Shown here: positions 1 through 10,739 of the stretch, piece by piece
How positions within the stretch are numbered: position 1 is the first letter of the stretch
How the letters are laid out: the number at the start of each line of letters is the position of its first letter
Assembly: GCA_030374765.1 (NCBI GenBank)
Contig: JARGXX010000011.1
Location: forward strand, 1-64,000
Length of the DNA stretch: 64,000 nucleotides
Source: Agarophyton chilense
Taxonomy: Eukaryota > Rhodophyta > Florideophyceae > Gracilariales > Gracilariaceae
Reading direction: 5' to 3'
Made by a program: the position numbers and the translations under genes
Notes under the pieces: generated by a model
What the model was told of the DNA's origin: nothing
Seen by the model: only the letters and a program-made list of their open reading frames with translations
Database searches by the model: none

Positions 1-799
1 TGGTTAGAGTTCGCCTATGAAGTGAAAATTCGGATGGCCCATGGTTGGATTGGCCCCGTGATACACGTGGCTTAATTTTGGCACCGATTTTCGGATATTT
101 GTTAGAACGTTGGACTTTTGGGCCCTGACAGTGGGATCTTCACGTGTAAGGCCCTTAGCAGGTGTGCACTACTGTAGAGTTTAGTTAGTGGGCCCTACTT
201 AGGGAGACGAGATCTGACAGTCCGAAGCTCAGAGTAAATGGGAACCAAGGTTGGTCTTCGATACCTTTAGAGGTTCTTCGTCGCCATCGTTTCGGCCTTA
301 CAACCCGGAACGGGCTCTGGTTAGCAACGCCTGCGTAGGGACACGACTCCACTTGGAGAGTGCCCACGTTTGGGTTCCGTGCAACCACCCCCTTGGGACC
401 GCTCAAACGACCTGCGTGCACGATACCCCGTGGGGGTTCTGCTTACTTGTTGCGTGCTTTTTGTGTTTCCTTTCGAGGACAGGTTTTCGCCCCTGTATTG
501 GGTTTCTTTTGTTGTTTCGCCCCTTTTCTGGTTCTCGGGTCCGGTGCCTGTTAGTGCCCGACCCTCGCCCCGTTTTTCCTCTTCGCCGGATTTTCCCCCA
601 TTCTTTGGGATACCCATACCCATTCCCGATCCAACGGTTTCTACCCCTCACCTCCGTCGGTACTGCCGGAATCCCCCGTGGGAGTTACACCCCACACTAC
701 GGGTGGAACGGAGGGCTCTGTCTCTGAGTCTGCCTCCCCCCAGGGAGCAAGGCTTCGAACACCTTGAGAGCACTTCCCGTCGCCCGGTTTTGCTCCACA
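1..799 (+). repeat. 5' LTR of Chromo-1 (partial)
   Basis: Aligns base for base with 10859-11656 and ends in ...GCTCCACA, giving the canonical CA terminus. Differences seen against the 3' copy are four substitutions and one extra C in a C run near 741. Open reading frames inside it recur in the 3' copy and are not genes. Confidence 0.95.
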
Positions 800-801
800 A
801 G

Positions 802-819
802 TGGTCTCCCGACTTAGAA
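802..819 (+). other. Primer-binding site of Chromo-1
   Basis: Two bases after the LTR end comes TGGTCTCCCGACTTAGAA, beginning with the TGG expected to pair with a tRNA CCA tail. Chromo-2 has almost the same sequence at the same place. I could not name the tRNA. It is not the common initiator-Met type (TGGTATCAGAGC). Confidence 0.75.
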
Positions 820-1026
820 GCCGTTCTCGGACTTTTGAGTTGGTCATCCACGTGTTGGAATATCTCCTGGAAGAGGAAGCACCGTTGTGAAGATTTGTTG
901 TAGTGGTCCCCTTTGGAAAGGGTGGAATTGGTTTTTATTTTTGTTTTGTGTTACGTCATCCGTTCTCCAGGAATCTCGTGATCGAATTTCATCGTTACCC
1001 CGAATCGTCGGTGTCGTGTCTGCAGC

Positions 1027-3057
1027 ATGTCGCCGCCTACCCGTGGTTCCAGGACTGGATCGAACCGTCAAGCTGATTCAGAGCCCCCTGCCCCACCTAG
1101 GTCGAGGAGCTCAATTCCCGAAAGTCGGAACGATTCCGGTATCGATCCGGACACTCGGAGAGCACCCTCAGTGGTTTCAGGTCCTCGAGAGGTCGTGGCT
1201 GTGGGCCCAGCTCCAGTGGTGGAGACCCCCTCAGCAGCACCCCGAAGTCGGGCCGACCCTGAATTACAGCGCCTGGAGACTCGAATCGATATCGCCAACG
1301 CGGCTCACGTCGAGCTCCTTCAGGAGGTTACTACGCTCCGCCTCAAGGTGGAGGACGCCCCGGTGCGGGGAGTCGCTGATGACCTTCTTACCCTGAGGAG
1401 GGATGTGAACTCCCTTTTGGAAAGCTTTGGTACCCCTGGGGTCTTTATCCAGGAGTACCGGAGCCTCGTGGATGAACACCGCGTGCAAGCGGAACGCTTC
1501 CGAGCTCGGCTGGACACCCTCGAGGCCATTATCCGTATGGACGGAGACACAGAAGCCTCGAAGGATAAACCCGACGTTTCGGAAGACGAAGAACACCGCT
1601 TCGCTAAACGGGACCGCCGCCAGTCCAAGAAGAGGGTTCACTTCCAAGAGGATTTATCGGATTCCGATCCCAATCGCTCGTCATCGAGTTCGTCCTCCGA
1701 ATCTTCGGATAGTGAAGATGGACGCCGGTCATCCCGGGCGACTCGGTCGAAGGCTATTTACACCTCTCAAGGGGCAATCCGTACCCGGAAGAAGGGTAGG
1801 AAACACCTTGGATTAAGGGAGCTGAAGCCGACGAATCCTCTCTATCGGAAGCTGCTATCGTACCGCTATTACCGGTTGGATAACCCTTCGGGAGATCGAA
1901 CATCCCGCGGAACGGGTAGGGTCAAGGACTACATCAAAAGGCTGAGCATCACCCTACAGAAGAGGGAGTTCACAGGAACAGACCCAATTCTGGTGCTCGA
2001 TTTCCTTGCGAGGTTCGTCCAGGAGGCTGACATCCTCGGTATGAGTGAAGCGCAAGCGTATCTTGCATTACCCTATTTCTTAAAGGGGATGGCTGAAGAC
2101 CAGTTCAACTCCGTCCGTGGATCATCCCGAGCCTCGGAAGGGGGAGTCACGTGCTGGCCCGAAGCGGTGTAGTACCTCTTGAGGTCATACGCTACTGGAA
2201 ATGCGATTCAGGAAGCAATCCTTGCATTAAGGGATACGCGGCAGAAGCCGATGGAAACCGAAACGGTGTATTCAACTCGCTTGAATAAAGCGTTTCACCG
2301 ATGCGGGAATGTATTCCCCGCCTACGAGAGATGCACCATTTTTGTGGATGGTTTGGACCCCTCGATAAAGGCATTGGTTGCCCGACATCGGGAAGAGAAG
2401 CGCAAGCTGACCTACTTGGAACTGGTTCAGTACGCCCAGGCTGAGGGGGATACTCTCCGTGCCCGGCAGAACCGAAAGAGTCGGCCGACACGTGCACTCC
2501 TCGCCGATTGAGGTAACTCGTTTTTGTCACTCGCAGGAGGCCCTGCCTCTGTGGGGGTCAATGATAACATTCACTTCATGGGAAGTAACCCCGAATCTAT
2601 GGGTACGTCTGAGTTGCCGTCGACATCCGCTCCGACTACGGATGAAGACCCTGCGCTCTATACCCAGGGACGGAGGGTGCCAGCTGCATCGCTACCTTTT
2701 GCAAATACCGCTGCTCGGTTCTCTCGCCCCGGATGGAGGGATACAGCACCACGTCGCGTGGATTCACGTCCACAACCGAACCCGGCAGAGCTGATTTGCT
2801 ATTTGTGTTACCTCCGTGGCCACAAAGCACCAGACTGCACATTTCCCCTGCGGGAGGGTTCACGAATTATCGCTCAGTACGAGGCTCTGACCCCTAAGGA
2901 GAAAGCTCGAGTCCCGAATAGGTCCTAAGAAGAACAAAGGATACTCCGAGCTCACCTTGCTGACAGGGATACAGAACTTGTACCCGCGAACGGGGAACAA
3001 CCGGTCCCCTTCGAGGCAGCTGCACCGAATTCGGTGGGGTCCGCTTCGAAAAACTAA
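1027..3057 (+). pseudogene. gag: Chromo-1 gag (capsid/nucleocapsid) with in-frame stops
   Basis: One frame runs from the ATG at 1027 with stops at 2170 (TAG), 2509 (TGA), 2926 (TAA) and 3055 (TAA). The N-terminal third is Ser/Pro/Arg-rich and probably disordered, followed by an acidic Ser-rich stretch and a helical retrotransposon capsid-like region. A CCHC zinc knuckle (CYLCYLRGHKAPDC) lies near 2800. The first stop falls where a Gln codon would fit, CAG to TAG. Pol lies in the -1 frame, and its frame is already open from about 3051, so gag and pol overlap as in elements using -1 frameshifting. The last stop may be the true gag end. Not functional as it stands. Confidence 0.85.
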
Positions 3058-6000
3058 ACTTGGGAGTCTCCCCTGCGGGAGGGGCGTCTTCTAAGCCGGA
3101 GTTGAAGACGCCCGAGGCGCTCCAGCTTCGCTCCCCAGCTGTGACTATCCTTTCAAGGAGAACGGCTGACACCGACGTTAACTCGGGATAGTTTAGTGTC
3201 CTCCGTCGCCCGTGGATACGGTCCCGTAATCTCCGTATTCCGGATCGAGTTATGGTAATGGCCAAGCGGAATTATAAAGTATTCGCCGACTTCAGCCTGT
3301 CCAACCAGTTTATGGTTCGTCAAATATCTGTCCTGGATACAGGAGCCGCTCCTAACTTAATTCATGTTGAATTGTTACCCCCGCTGCTCCGGGTTCAAGT
3401 TCGTACCGGTCCACGTTTGGATATCGCCGATGCGAACAACAATCCGCTACGGACACTGGGTACAATTTCCCTCATGGTGAGGTTAGGCTCCTATCTCGTT
3501 CAGCTAGAGTTTATTGTAAGCAAGTCACTTGCAGCACCACTCATACTGGGTTGTGACTTTTGCGACCGCTCCGTGGAAGCCATCCGTCCTCGGAATAGAA
3601 CTGTGGAACTCGAAGACGGGTCTACGATCCCAATCGTTCGTAAACTGTTACAGGGAGCAGCGCGAACACGCGTCCCTCTCCCCGTCGTGCAGAAATCTGT
3701 GAAGAAGGACCCGGTGTCTACACGGGTAAAGGTTGCGAAGTCAGGGGCTATCCCGCCAGAAACCCAGGTTTGGGTCACAGATGTTACCAAGCAAATTGGT
3801 GTGCATGTGATACAACCGAACCTGTCTCTGTATACGCGGCGTCAACTCGCCCTTGCGAATGGGGTTGTCTCCGTGGAACCGGATAAACCTTTCAAGGTTT
3901 TGGTAGCCAACTTTGGAAAGACAACGCAGCATTTGGTCAAACACCAGATCCTGGGTTCTGTTCTTCCACACCCGCATGCGGTCGTACCTACAAAGATCTC
4001 TATCGCAGAGGTCCTTGGTGTGGCGGACCCTAAGGAGGGGGAGGACACTGCCGAAATCGCGGAAGACGGTGAGCATACGACTGCAGCTCCACACGCTGAA
4101 CACTTTAAACCTCAGGAGGTTACGGCCCCTATCACAGGAGCAGACCAGACGGATCCTGTTCAGGAATTGGGAAAATGGGATCTCAACCATGTACCCGCAT
4201 CTCATCGGGAGAATCTGAGGCACATGCTTCGTGAATTTACCCCCATGTGGGATGGTTCCCTTGGAACTATTGGGATTACAGAACACCGCATCGACTTGTT
4301 ACCGAACACTCCGCCTATTGCCCAACACCCTTACAGGGCTGGACCGAAAGCTCGGGAAGAGGAGAAATCTCAAGTGGAGAAGATGCTTAAAGCGGGCGTA
4401 ATTGAACCTGCCCAGTCCGCTTGGGCCTCACCAGTGGTGTTAGTTCCGAAACCGGATGGATCGTGGCGTTTCTGCATCGATTACAGACGCCTGAACGAGG
4501 TAACCATTAAGGATGTGTACCCGATCCCTCGGATGGACGAATAAATCGACTCCCTTGGGAGCGCTACTGTTTTCTCTACCCTCGACGCCAATTCGGGCTA
4601 CTGGCAAGTCCCTATTAGGGAGGAAGATCGGGACAAAACGGCTTTCGTGTGTCATCAAGGACTTTTCCGATTCCGGAGGATGCCTTTTGGGTTGACAAAT
4701 GCCCCCGCAACGTTTCAACGAACGATAGACATTCTGTTGGCTCCCTTCAAGGGGAGGACGTGTCTAGTGTATTTAGACGACATTATTGTCTTCTCCAACA
4801 ACCTGGATGATCACCTCGAACACGTCAGGGACGTAATGAAGATACTCCGCGTCGCGGGAATCACCTTGAAACTCAAGAAGTGCGAGTTTTTCACCGATTC
4901 GGTTAAATATCTGGGTCATATCATCCGTCCCGGACAGCTTTCAATCGATGAAGTACGAGTGAAATCCTTGAAGGAAGCAAAACACCCGAAAACTCAAACG
5001 GAGTTGCGATCCTTCTTAGGTCTGTGTAACGTGTATCGCCGATTCGTCCCGAACTTTGCGGATATTGCCACCCCCCTCAACAGGCTCCTGACGAAGGGAC
5101 AACCAGTTGAACTGGAATCTTTTGGCGACGCGGAAACGTCTGCCTTCACGGCACTGGTGAATGCCGTAACATCACCGCCAATCTTGGCTCTACCCAATCC
5201 TGGGCTCCCTTACGAAGTGGACACCGATGCTAGTGCAAACCAAGTAGGGTGTGCACTGTTCCAATCCTCTGAGGATGGTGAACGTCACCCTATTGGGTAC
5301 TGGTCACGTTCTCTGAATGTCCATGAAAGGAACTACTCGGTCTCCGAGAAAGAATGTTTAGCCGTTGTGTGGGCCTTAGCTACACTTCGCCCCTATCTGA
5401 TTGGTACTCGTTTCAAAGTCCATACGGACCACGCATGCTTGCTTTGGCTCCTGGAGATCTCCGAACCCTCGAGCCGCCTCATGCGCTGGCGTCTCCGACT
5501 GTCGGAATTCGACTTTGAGATCCTGTACAAGAAAGGGAAGCTGAACACTCAGGCTGATGCACTATCCCGCTTGGAAACAACAGCGGAAACGGAACCCTAC
5601 GAGGACGATGACATCCCATGCTTTATGGTATCGGACCTCGAGGGAGGAGCTCAACCGCTGACGGATGATGTTTGTGACGATATACTCGTCAACGAGAGTC
5701 TGGATTCGCCGCTCGGCTCTTTTATACCTATCTCTCCAGAAGAGATGGTACGCGAGCAACAGCTCGACCCATTCTGTACACGGATTCGGGCTCGCCTCAA
5801 CGGAGGATTTCAGTTACCTTTCGAGGACGACGATCAGGGTTACCTAATCAGGACCGTTGGACCTCGCCCGAGGATAGTGGTGCCGCACACCCTACAACAG
5901 AGAGTATTACACCTCACTCACTATTTGAAGGTTGGCGCCCACCCCGGGGGAAGAAAACTGTACCTCACGTTGAGAAGGGACTTTTACTGGCCGGCAATGG

Positions 6001-7593
6001 CATTCGATTGTTACGCCGTCAGACGGGCCTGCGCCAATTGCGCCAAGAATGACGTCAAACTTCGGAAGCACTCTAAGAAGTGGACGCTGTTCCCGGCACG
6101 GGCTCCACTCAAATTCGTGGCCATAGACATCCTAGGGGTGTTTATCAGAACGCCCCGAGGTCATCGGTATCTGCTTGTCATTTCTGACAGATTCTCTAAG
6201 CTAACGAGAACTGTGCCGCTGAAGCGGATCACCGCCGCTACCGTCGCGCAAGCGTTCGTGACCCATTAAGTGTTCGTATATAGACAGCCGGTGCATTTGT
6301 TATCCGATAACGGAGGGCAATTCCCATCAAAGTTCTTTCAGGATGTATGTCGAATCCTTGATGTAAGGAATTTATTTGTTACTACGTATCACCCTCAGGG
6401 GAATGGCCAAATGGAGAGGTTTAACCGCACGATACTCAACGCTTTGAGATCGTATGTTGCGGATCACCCCAAAAATTGGGACTTGTACACAGACGCTATT
6501 ACGTATGCATACAACACCCAGGTACATCGGGTTACATCGTTATCCCCATTCGAACTGGTACTGTCGAGGACACTGCCGCCGGTCGCCATCGAGGCTCAAC
6601 CGACGCTGTCGACGTACCCGTCACCGGGATTGTACCGAGAAGCCTGGAAGGAGTGGCTTACGAAGATGGTGCCGATAGCCCGGAAAGCAATGGACAAAGC
6701 TCAACACGCCTACAAGAAGGACTTTGACAATCGGGTTCGCAAACCTCTACCTCAGGTGGAGCCCGACGACTTCGTCTTCCTTCGAAAGGAATACTACAAT
6801 CCTGAAAAGGAACGTAGGCACAAGCTTTCGCCAATTGTGGACAGGACCCTATCGTGTGGTTTCTGTAGACCCGGACACGGTGGTATTGGATATCGCTAAC
6901 CGCCACGAACGAATCTCCAGGGACCGCATCACACGAGCGCCCAACCCAAATGTGGAAGTGGTGTCGGCACCAACGCCCTCCACAGGGGATGATTCAACGG
7001 AAGTTAACCCGTCAGGCGGAGATTCGAACAACCGCCCCGTTATACTTCCGCACCCGGAACGTGGTTTAACCGACCTACCGGAAACTTCGGATACTCCCGA
7101 ACCTGGGCCCGCTCCCTCAAGGGCCCAGTCAACGAACTCTTACCGAGAGACTCCCCCACCGGAGGTAATCAAGCCTCCTGGCTCTCCGCCTAAGGAGGGG
7201 GAGGAGAACTTAGTTCCTTCGCAGGACGATGTTTCGGCGTCTGCCAGTCGCCCTAACAGGAAATCTAGTTCTCACAGTGAGACGGCGAGCCCGACCGAGC
7301 CGGCGACAGAGAAGTCACAACCCCAGCGTATGGGTAGCGACATCACCGCCGACCCAGCCGAGCACGACGTCAGAAAAGATGACGAAACCCCGCCTAGGGA
7401 GAGTCGTGTGGAGAACTCCGCACCCGGAACGCCTACAGAGCCGACGATCACCCGCCGCCGCGGAAGAGACACTGAGGTGTCGCACACTCAAACCCCGCTT
7501 TCTCGGGAACGAGCTGTGTCAGCGGACCCGCACGGGGAAGATCTCGACGACGAGGTTGACCAAATTTGGCTCTCCGATATGGAATGGGAATAG
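3051..7593 (+). pseudogene. pol: Chromo-1 pol: protease, RT, RNase H, integrase (broken)
   Basis: The domains read in order. Protease has VLDTGAAPN near 3330. Reverse transcriptase has the catalytic YLDD at 4770-4781 and RMPFGLTNAPATF before it. RNase H has DTDAS, EKECLAVVWA and HTDH. Integrase has an HHCC zinc site (HYLKVGAHPG...CANC near 6030) and the core D...D...E, the last in YHPQGNGQMERFN. A GPY module and a Pro/Ser/Glu-rich tail follow. Breaks: TAG at 3189, TAA at 4542 just before the RT IDSLG motif, TAA at 6267 where the relative has Trp, and a one-base frameshift near 6840. The frame then ends at TAG 7591. A conservative start is ATG 3252. The element could not make its own full polyprotein without readthrough. 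Confidence 0.92.
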
Positions 7594-8193
7594 GAACTCC
7601 TATGGAGACACTTGAACCCTCAGGAATGGGAAAGAAATGAGTGAGACCCGTCGGGGACAGCTCAGAAAAGTGCTAGCGCGTGTCGAAAGCGCCACCTCAC
7701 ATCCGCTTGCGGAGTGGCAACCGGCGCCCGCGCATTTATGTGGCACACGTCGAATGGCACCGAGCCAATCAAAAGGCTCTAACGACCAACCGTCGCGCAA
7801 CCCGCCTCACCGAGCCAATCAAAAGGCTCTGACAACCAACCGTCGCGCAAACCGCCTCCGTCGCATGGCGCATTGCACAAGAGCAACCTTCGTCCCCGTA
7901 GCTCGGGTTGACGTTGAAGTCTTACCCCCCTGAGATTGGAGACGCTCCCGCGTCGCGGTTTCTCAACCGTCACGGAATCTAAGAACACCGTTGTTATCGG
8001 GAAGATCTCAGATTTAAGAAGAACCCAAAACTGGGCCGTTTTGACTCCGTAGACGGAAGTTACAACGTAGCCCACAGGCCACTCGGCGCCGTTTGGACGA
8101 AGTGCTGAGACCCGCTCGCAACACGGAAAAGAACCCACCGGGGTGTGTCTAAACCCTACGTTGACACCCTCAAGAGAACGAGAGCGTTCCAAG
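7594..8193 (+). other. Non-coding insert between pol and chromodomain
   Basis: In Chromo-2 the chromodomain follows the Pro/Ser-rich pol tail directly in frame. Here about 600 bp with many stops separate them. The stretch holds a two-unit 50-bp tandem repeat and a 27-bp segment (7702-7728) identical to 8978-9004, which lies inside the antisense ORF. It looks like local rearrangement using antisense-ORF sequence. Confidence 0.6.
7758..7857 (+). repeat. Two-copy 50-bp tandem repeat
   Basis: Units 7758-7807 and 7808-7857 differ at about three positions. Each unit holds a CCAATC motif, as in CCAAT boxes. Confidence 0.8.
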
Positions 8194-8433
8194 ATGGAAG
8201 AGAAGCCCGAACAGGGAAAAGTGTACCCGCAGGAATTCGTTATCGATCGCATCGTGCGTCACATCTACACCCCCGAGGGAGAAGTTCGCTACCAAGTCCG
8301 ATGGTACGGATTCCCGCCTGATGAGGATACAGTGGAACCCATTGAGCACCTTCCGAGGTCTAAGGTTTTATCCTATCACCGACGCGCCCGGGTAACCTTG
8401 CCTCCAAATCTGGATCGTGCCCAAGTCGGGTAA
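8194..8433 (+). pseudogene. Chromo-1 chromodomain (detached C-terminus of integrase)
   Basis: The ATG at 8194 opens 79 codons in the same frame as the pol tail. The fold shows FVIDRIVRH, RYQVRWYGFP, EDTVEPIEHLP and a final helix, matching the chromodomain pattern of three strands with aromatic residues and a C-terminal helix. In chromoviruses this module is fused to integrase and is thought to steer integration to modified histones. Here it is cut off from pol by a stop and about 600 bp, so it is either relic or made separately from its own ATG, with a purine-rich context upstream. The domain call is firm; expression is unknown. Confidence 0.8.
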
Positions 8434-8604
8434 GCCACCACGGGAACTGGTGTGGATGCGACCTCGAAGTGAGGAAGATGTTGGACCTGTGAAGAGGAAT
8501 TGAGGAGAGTATCCCGAAGAACACGTATTGAGAGGGAATGTCTACTGGCCCTCGGCCTAGCGCCGTTAACCGGGGAACACAACACCGGTTATCGGGACAG
8601 TTTT

Positions 8605-8770
8605 TGATGAGAAAGGAAAAGAAGACCCACGAAGTGGAGAAGAAGATTAAGAAGAAGATTGGACCCTAGGAAGGGAAGAAGATGAAGACGAAGATGAAGA
8701 AGATCCTAAGAAGGAAGAAGAAAAGAAGTAGAAGTTAAGATCCTAGGAAGGAAGAAGAAAAGAAGTTATG
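8605..8770 (+). repeat. Purine-rich (GAA/AAG) tract after the chromodomain
   Basis: About 165 bp are almost only A and G, with repeated GAAGAAGA-type units, between the end of the sense coding region and the end of the antisense ORF. Chromo-2 has the equivalent tract at 18128-18420 in its own orientation. Confidence 0.75.
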
Positions 8771-8832
8771 CAAATATCAGAAGTTTACTATTGTCGCCAA
8801 GCTATGGACTCTACAATTGCCCGAAGGCAGAA

Positions 8833-10698
8833 CTACGGAAAGCCCGAGGAAGGACCCGCCCCACCGTTGGGATTCTGACCCTGATGGTACGCCGAGGCGA
8901 AAGCCAACATCTGGCTCACATCCGTCATACCCGGGGGAATCGGAATGCCCGCGTTCACGAGGCCTTGTCGCACACTATCCGCTTGCGGAGTGGCAACCGG
9001 CGCCTGCGCAAGGTTGTTCACACCCCACCCGGGGGGAGCAGATGGACCGCCACCGGATGCATTCGCCGCCGCAGCTGAGGTCGTTCCCACTGGTTGGAAG
9101 GGTGCAGATGGCTCCACAGGGAGTACTCCACTAGGAGCTGGCACGTCGTTATCCAACGCTGGATCGTCCAGGTCTACTGGAGGCTCGTACTCGTAATCGT
9201 CGGTATAAATGAACCCCGTCGGGTGTCCCACCGGCATCGGTCGAGGCGAGTCAATCAGCGCCCGTGCTTGCGCCGCGCTGATGCGAACCCCTTCGAAAAG
9301 ATTGTAATAGACCCAGTTACTGTAGCCCGGATCGTACCGGCCAGGAGACTTGTCTCGCGCGGATCCTTCACCTGCGGGCTGATTTTCCACTGGAACTCGA
9401 TCCCATTGGGTGTTGTCGATCACGTCCAAGATTGGATACAGGTCCTGCACGCTGCTGGCCGAACCCAACGCTGGGACAAGGTCGATCTGACGCATGATGG
9501 TCCGTAGCATCGGAGGAATATACCAGATACGGAAATGGTCATGAGCATCCCAGAGGAGGTGCGCCGCTACGCGGGCTGCCCACTCGGCTGCAACGAGGGC
9601 CCAGTATCCCGAGTTCGGGTCGTGCATCAAACGAGACCCGATATAGTAGATGCATGGGGGCAGTTCAGCAAAGCACCCTCGGGGGACCTCGACCTTACTC
9701 CACCAAGCTGGAAGGGGCACGAATCGCCCAACCTTCGCCGTGTTACGGATACGCTCCAGTTCCACGTGAGGATACGGGACAAGGAACCCGAAACGGGAGC
9801 GCGAGCGGCGCTCGAAGCGCACGCGTCGATCGAACCCATACTGGGTAAACTGCCGCTGAAGGTACCTGAATTCAGCCCGAAGGATGGGACGACTCCATTG
9901 GAGCATATCTTCTCGGAGAGGAAAACCCGGTCTGCGGAACTCGGCTTCGGGAAAGGCTGCCAGGTTATCCCCGTAGGAGACCTCACCGTACTCCGGGGGA
10001 ACCAGATGGTCAAAGCGTGACCTCTCCAATCGCTGGTAGGCCAGAGCCGCCATCGCTGCGCGCGCCTTGTCCAGGGACTCCCCGCGACCGCGGTATAGAT
10101 ACTGAGGCTCTATGGCTACCCGCGCCCTCCAATCGGGAGAACGTACAACCTCGACAGGTAGGCCACCCGGCAATAAGCCGTCCTCCACGTAGGAGTCGAT
10201 GAGCTCATCGTCGCGAACCGCTGTCGGATGGAACCACGGAGCGCGGGAATATATCACCGGATCGGTAAGGGGACTCCACCTTCGAAAGGATTCGTTTGAG
10301 ATCCAACCTCTGGAGTTTGCAACCAAGGGCATCGCATGAGCGGAGTTCCACGCCACCGCGTTAAGGTCCAAATCCTCCTGAGGATGTCGGTTGCTCGCCG
10401 AAACGGAAGGTTCGGTACCTGACGGAGCCGCGTCCAAACCGGAGAAATATCCACCCTGCTGGGGAGCTTCGTTGTCCGCCGGCGCGGAGGCCGATGGCCC
10501 CGAGAGTGGGTTGAGGACGTATGGGTTCATTCCCGTGAGAGGGCTGGTTGAGACTGCTGTTGCGAGACGTTTCTTATCGCCGAAAGAGGGAGGAGTAGAA
10601 GAAAGTTTTACCGATGTGCCGGTTTTGTGGCGATCCTCAGAAGTGGTGAAGGACCCCATTGGGAGAGAAGTATACATAGTGACCGGAAAGCGAGACAC
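8833..10698 (-). CDS. Antisense ORF of Chromo-1, 621 aa, unknown function
   Basis: An unbroken frame runs opposite to gag-pol. Its ATG lies 42 bp inside the 3' LTR border and its stop just past the purine-rich tract. The N-terminal 60 residues are Ser/Thr-rich, followed by a Pro/Ala/Gln linker. A central part of roughly 370 residues looks globular: rich in Trp, Tyr, Arg and Pro, with a basic patch (RRVRFERRSRSRFGF) and Trp-containing helices such as YWALVAAEWAARVAAHLLW. The last 120 residues are acidic, then Pro/Gly/Ala-rich and disordered. I recognise no enzyme motif, signal peptide or membrane segment. Position suggests transcription from an antisense promoter in or near the 3' LTR. Antisense ORFs in this position are known from plant Grande-type elements, but I see no recognisable match. 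It stays open while the sense genes of the same copy are broken. Confidence 0.7.
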   Translation of the reverse strand: MSRFPVTMYTSLPMGSFTTSEDRHKTGTSVKLSSTPPSFGDKKRLATAVSTSPLTGMNPYVLNPLSGPSASAPADNEAPQQGGYFSGLDAAPSGTEPSVSASNRHPQEDLDLNAVAWNSAHAMPLVANSRGWISNESFRRWSPLTDPVIYSRAPWFHPTAVRDDELIDSYVEDGLLPGGLPVEVVRSPDWRARVAIEPQYLYRGRGESLDKARAAMAALAYQRLERSRFDHLVPPEYGEVSYGDNLAAFPEAEFRRPGFPLREDMLQWSRPILRAEFRYLQRQFTQYGFDRRVRFERRSRSRFGFLVPYPHVELERIRNTAKVGRFVPLPAWWSKVEVPRGCFAELPPCIYYIGSRLMHDPNSGYWALVAAEWAARVAAHLLWDAHDHFRIWYIPPMLRTIMRQIDLVPALGSASSVQDLYPILDVIDNTQWDRVPVENQPAGEGSARDKSPGRYDPGYSNWVYYNLFEGVRISAAQARALIDSPRPMPVGHPTGFIYTDDYEYEPPVDLDDPALDNDVPAPSGVLPVEPSAPFQPVGTTSAAAANASGGGPSAPPGWGVNNLAQAPVATPQADSVRQGLVNAGIPIPPGMTDVSQMLAFASAYHQGQNPNGGAGPSSGFP

Positions 10699-10726
10699 CC
10701 GCGGCTCGGATTGTTCTTCCTCGTCT

Positions 10727-10739
10727 TAAGGAGGGGGAG
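10727..10739 (+). other. Polypurine tract of Chromo-1
   Basis: AAGGAGGGGGAGA lies directly against the TG that opens the 3' LTR, as expected for the plus-strand primer. Confidence 0.85.

Noticed and set aside
251-903. Open frames of 100-177 codons in the first LTR, repeated at 11109-11776
   Set aside because: Identical in both LTRs, overlap each other on both strands, and are best explained by the LTR itself.
2170-2172. Reassigned genetic code (TAA/TAG as Gln)
   Set aside because: Stops also replace Trp and Arg, TGA is used as well, and the host genes end at ordinary stops.
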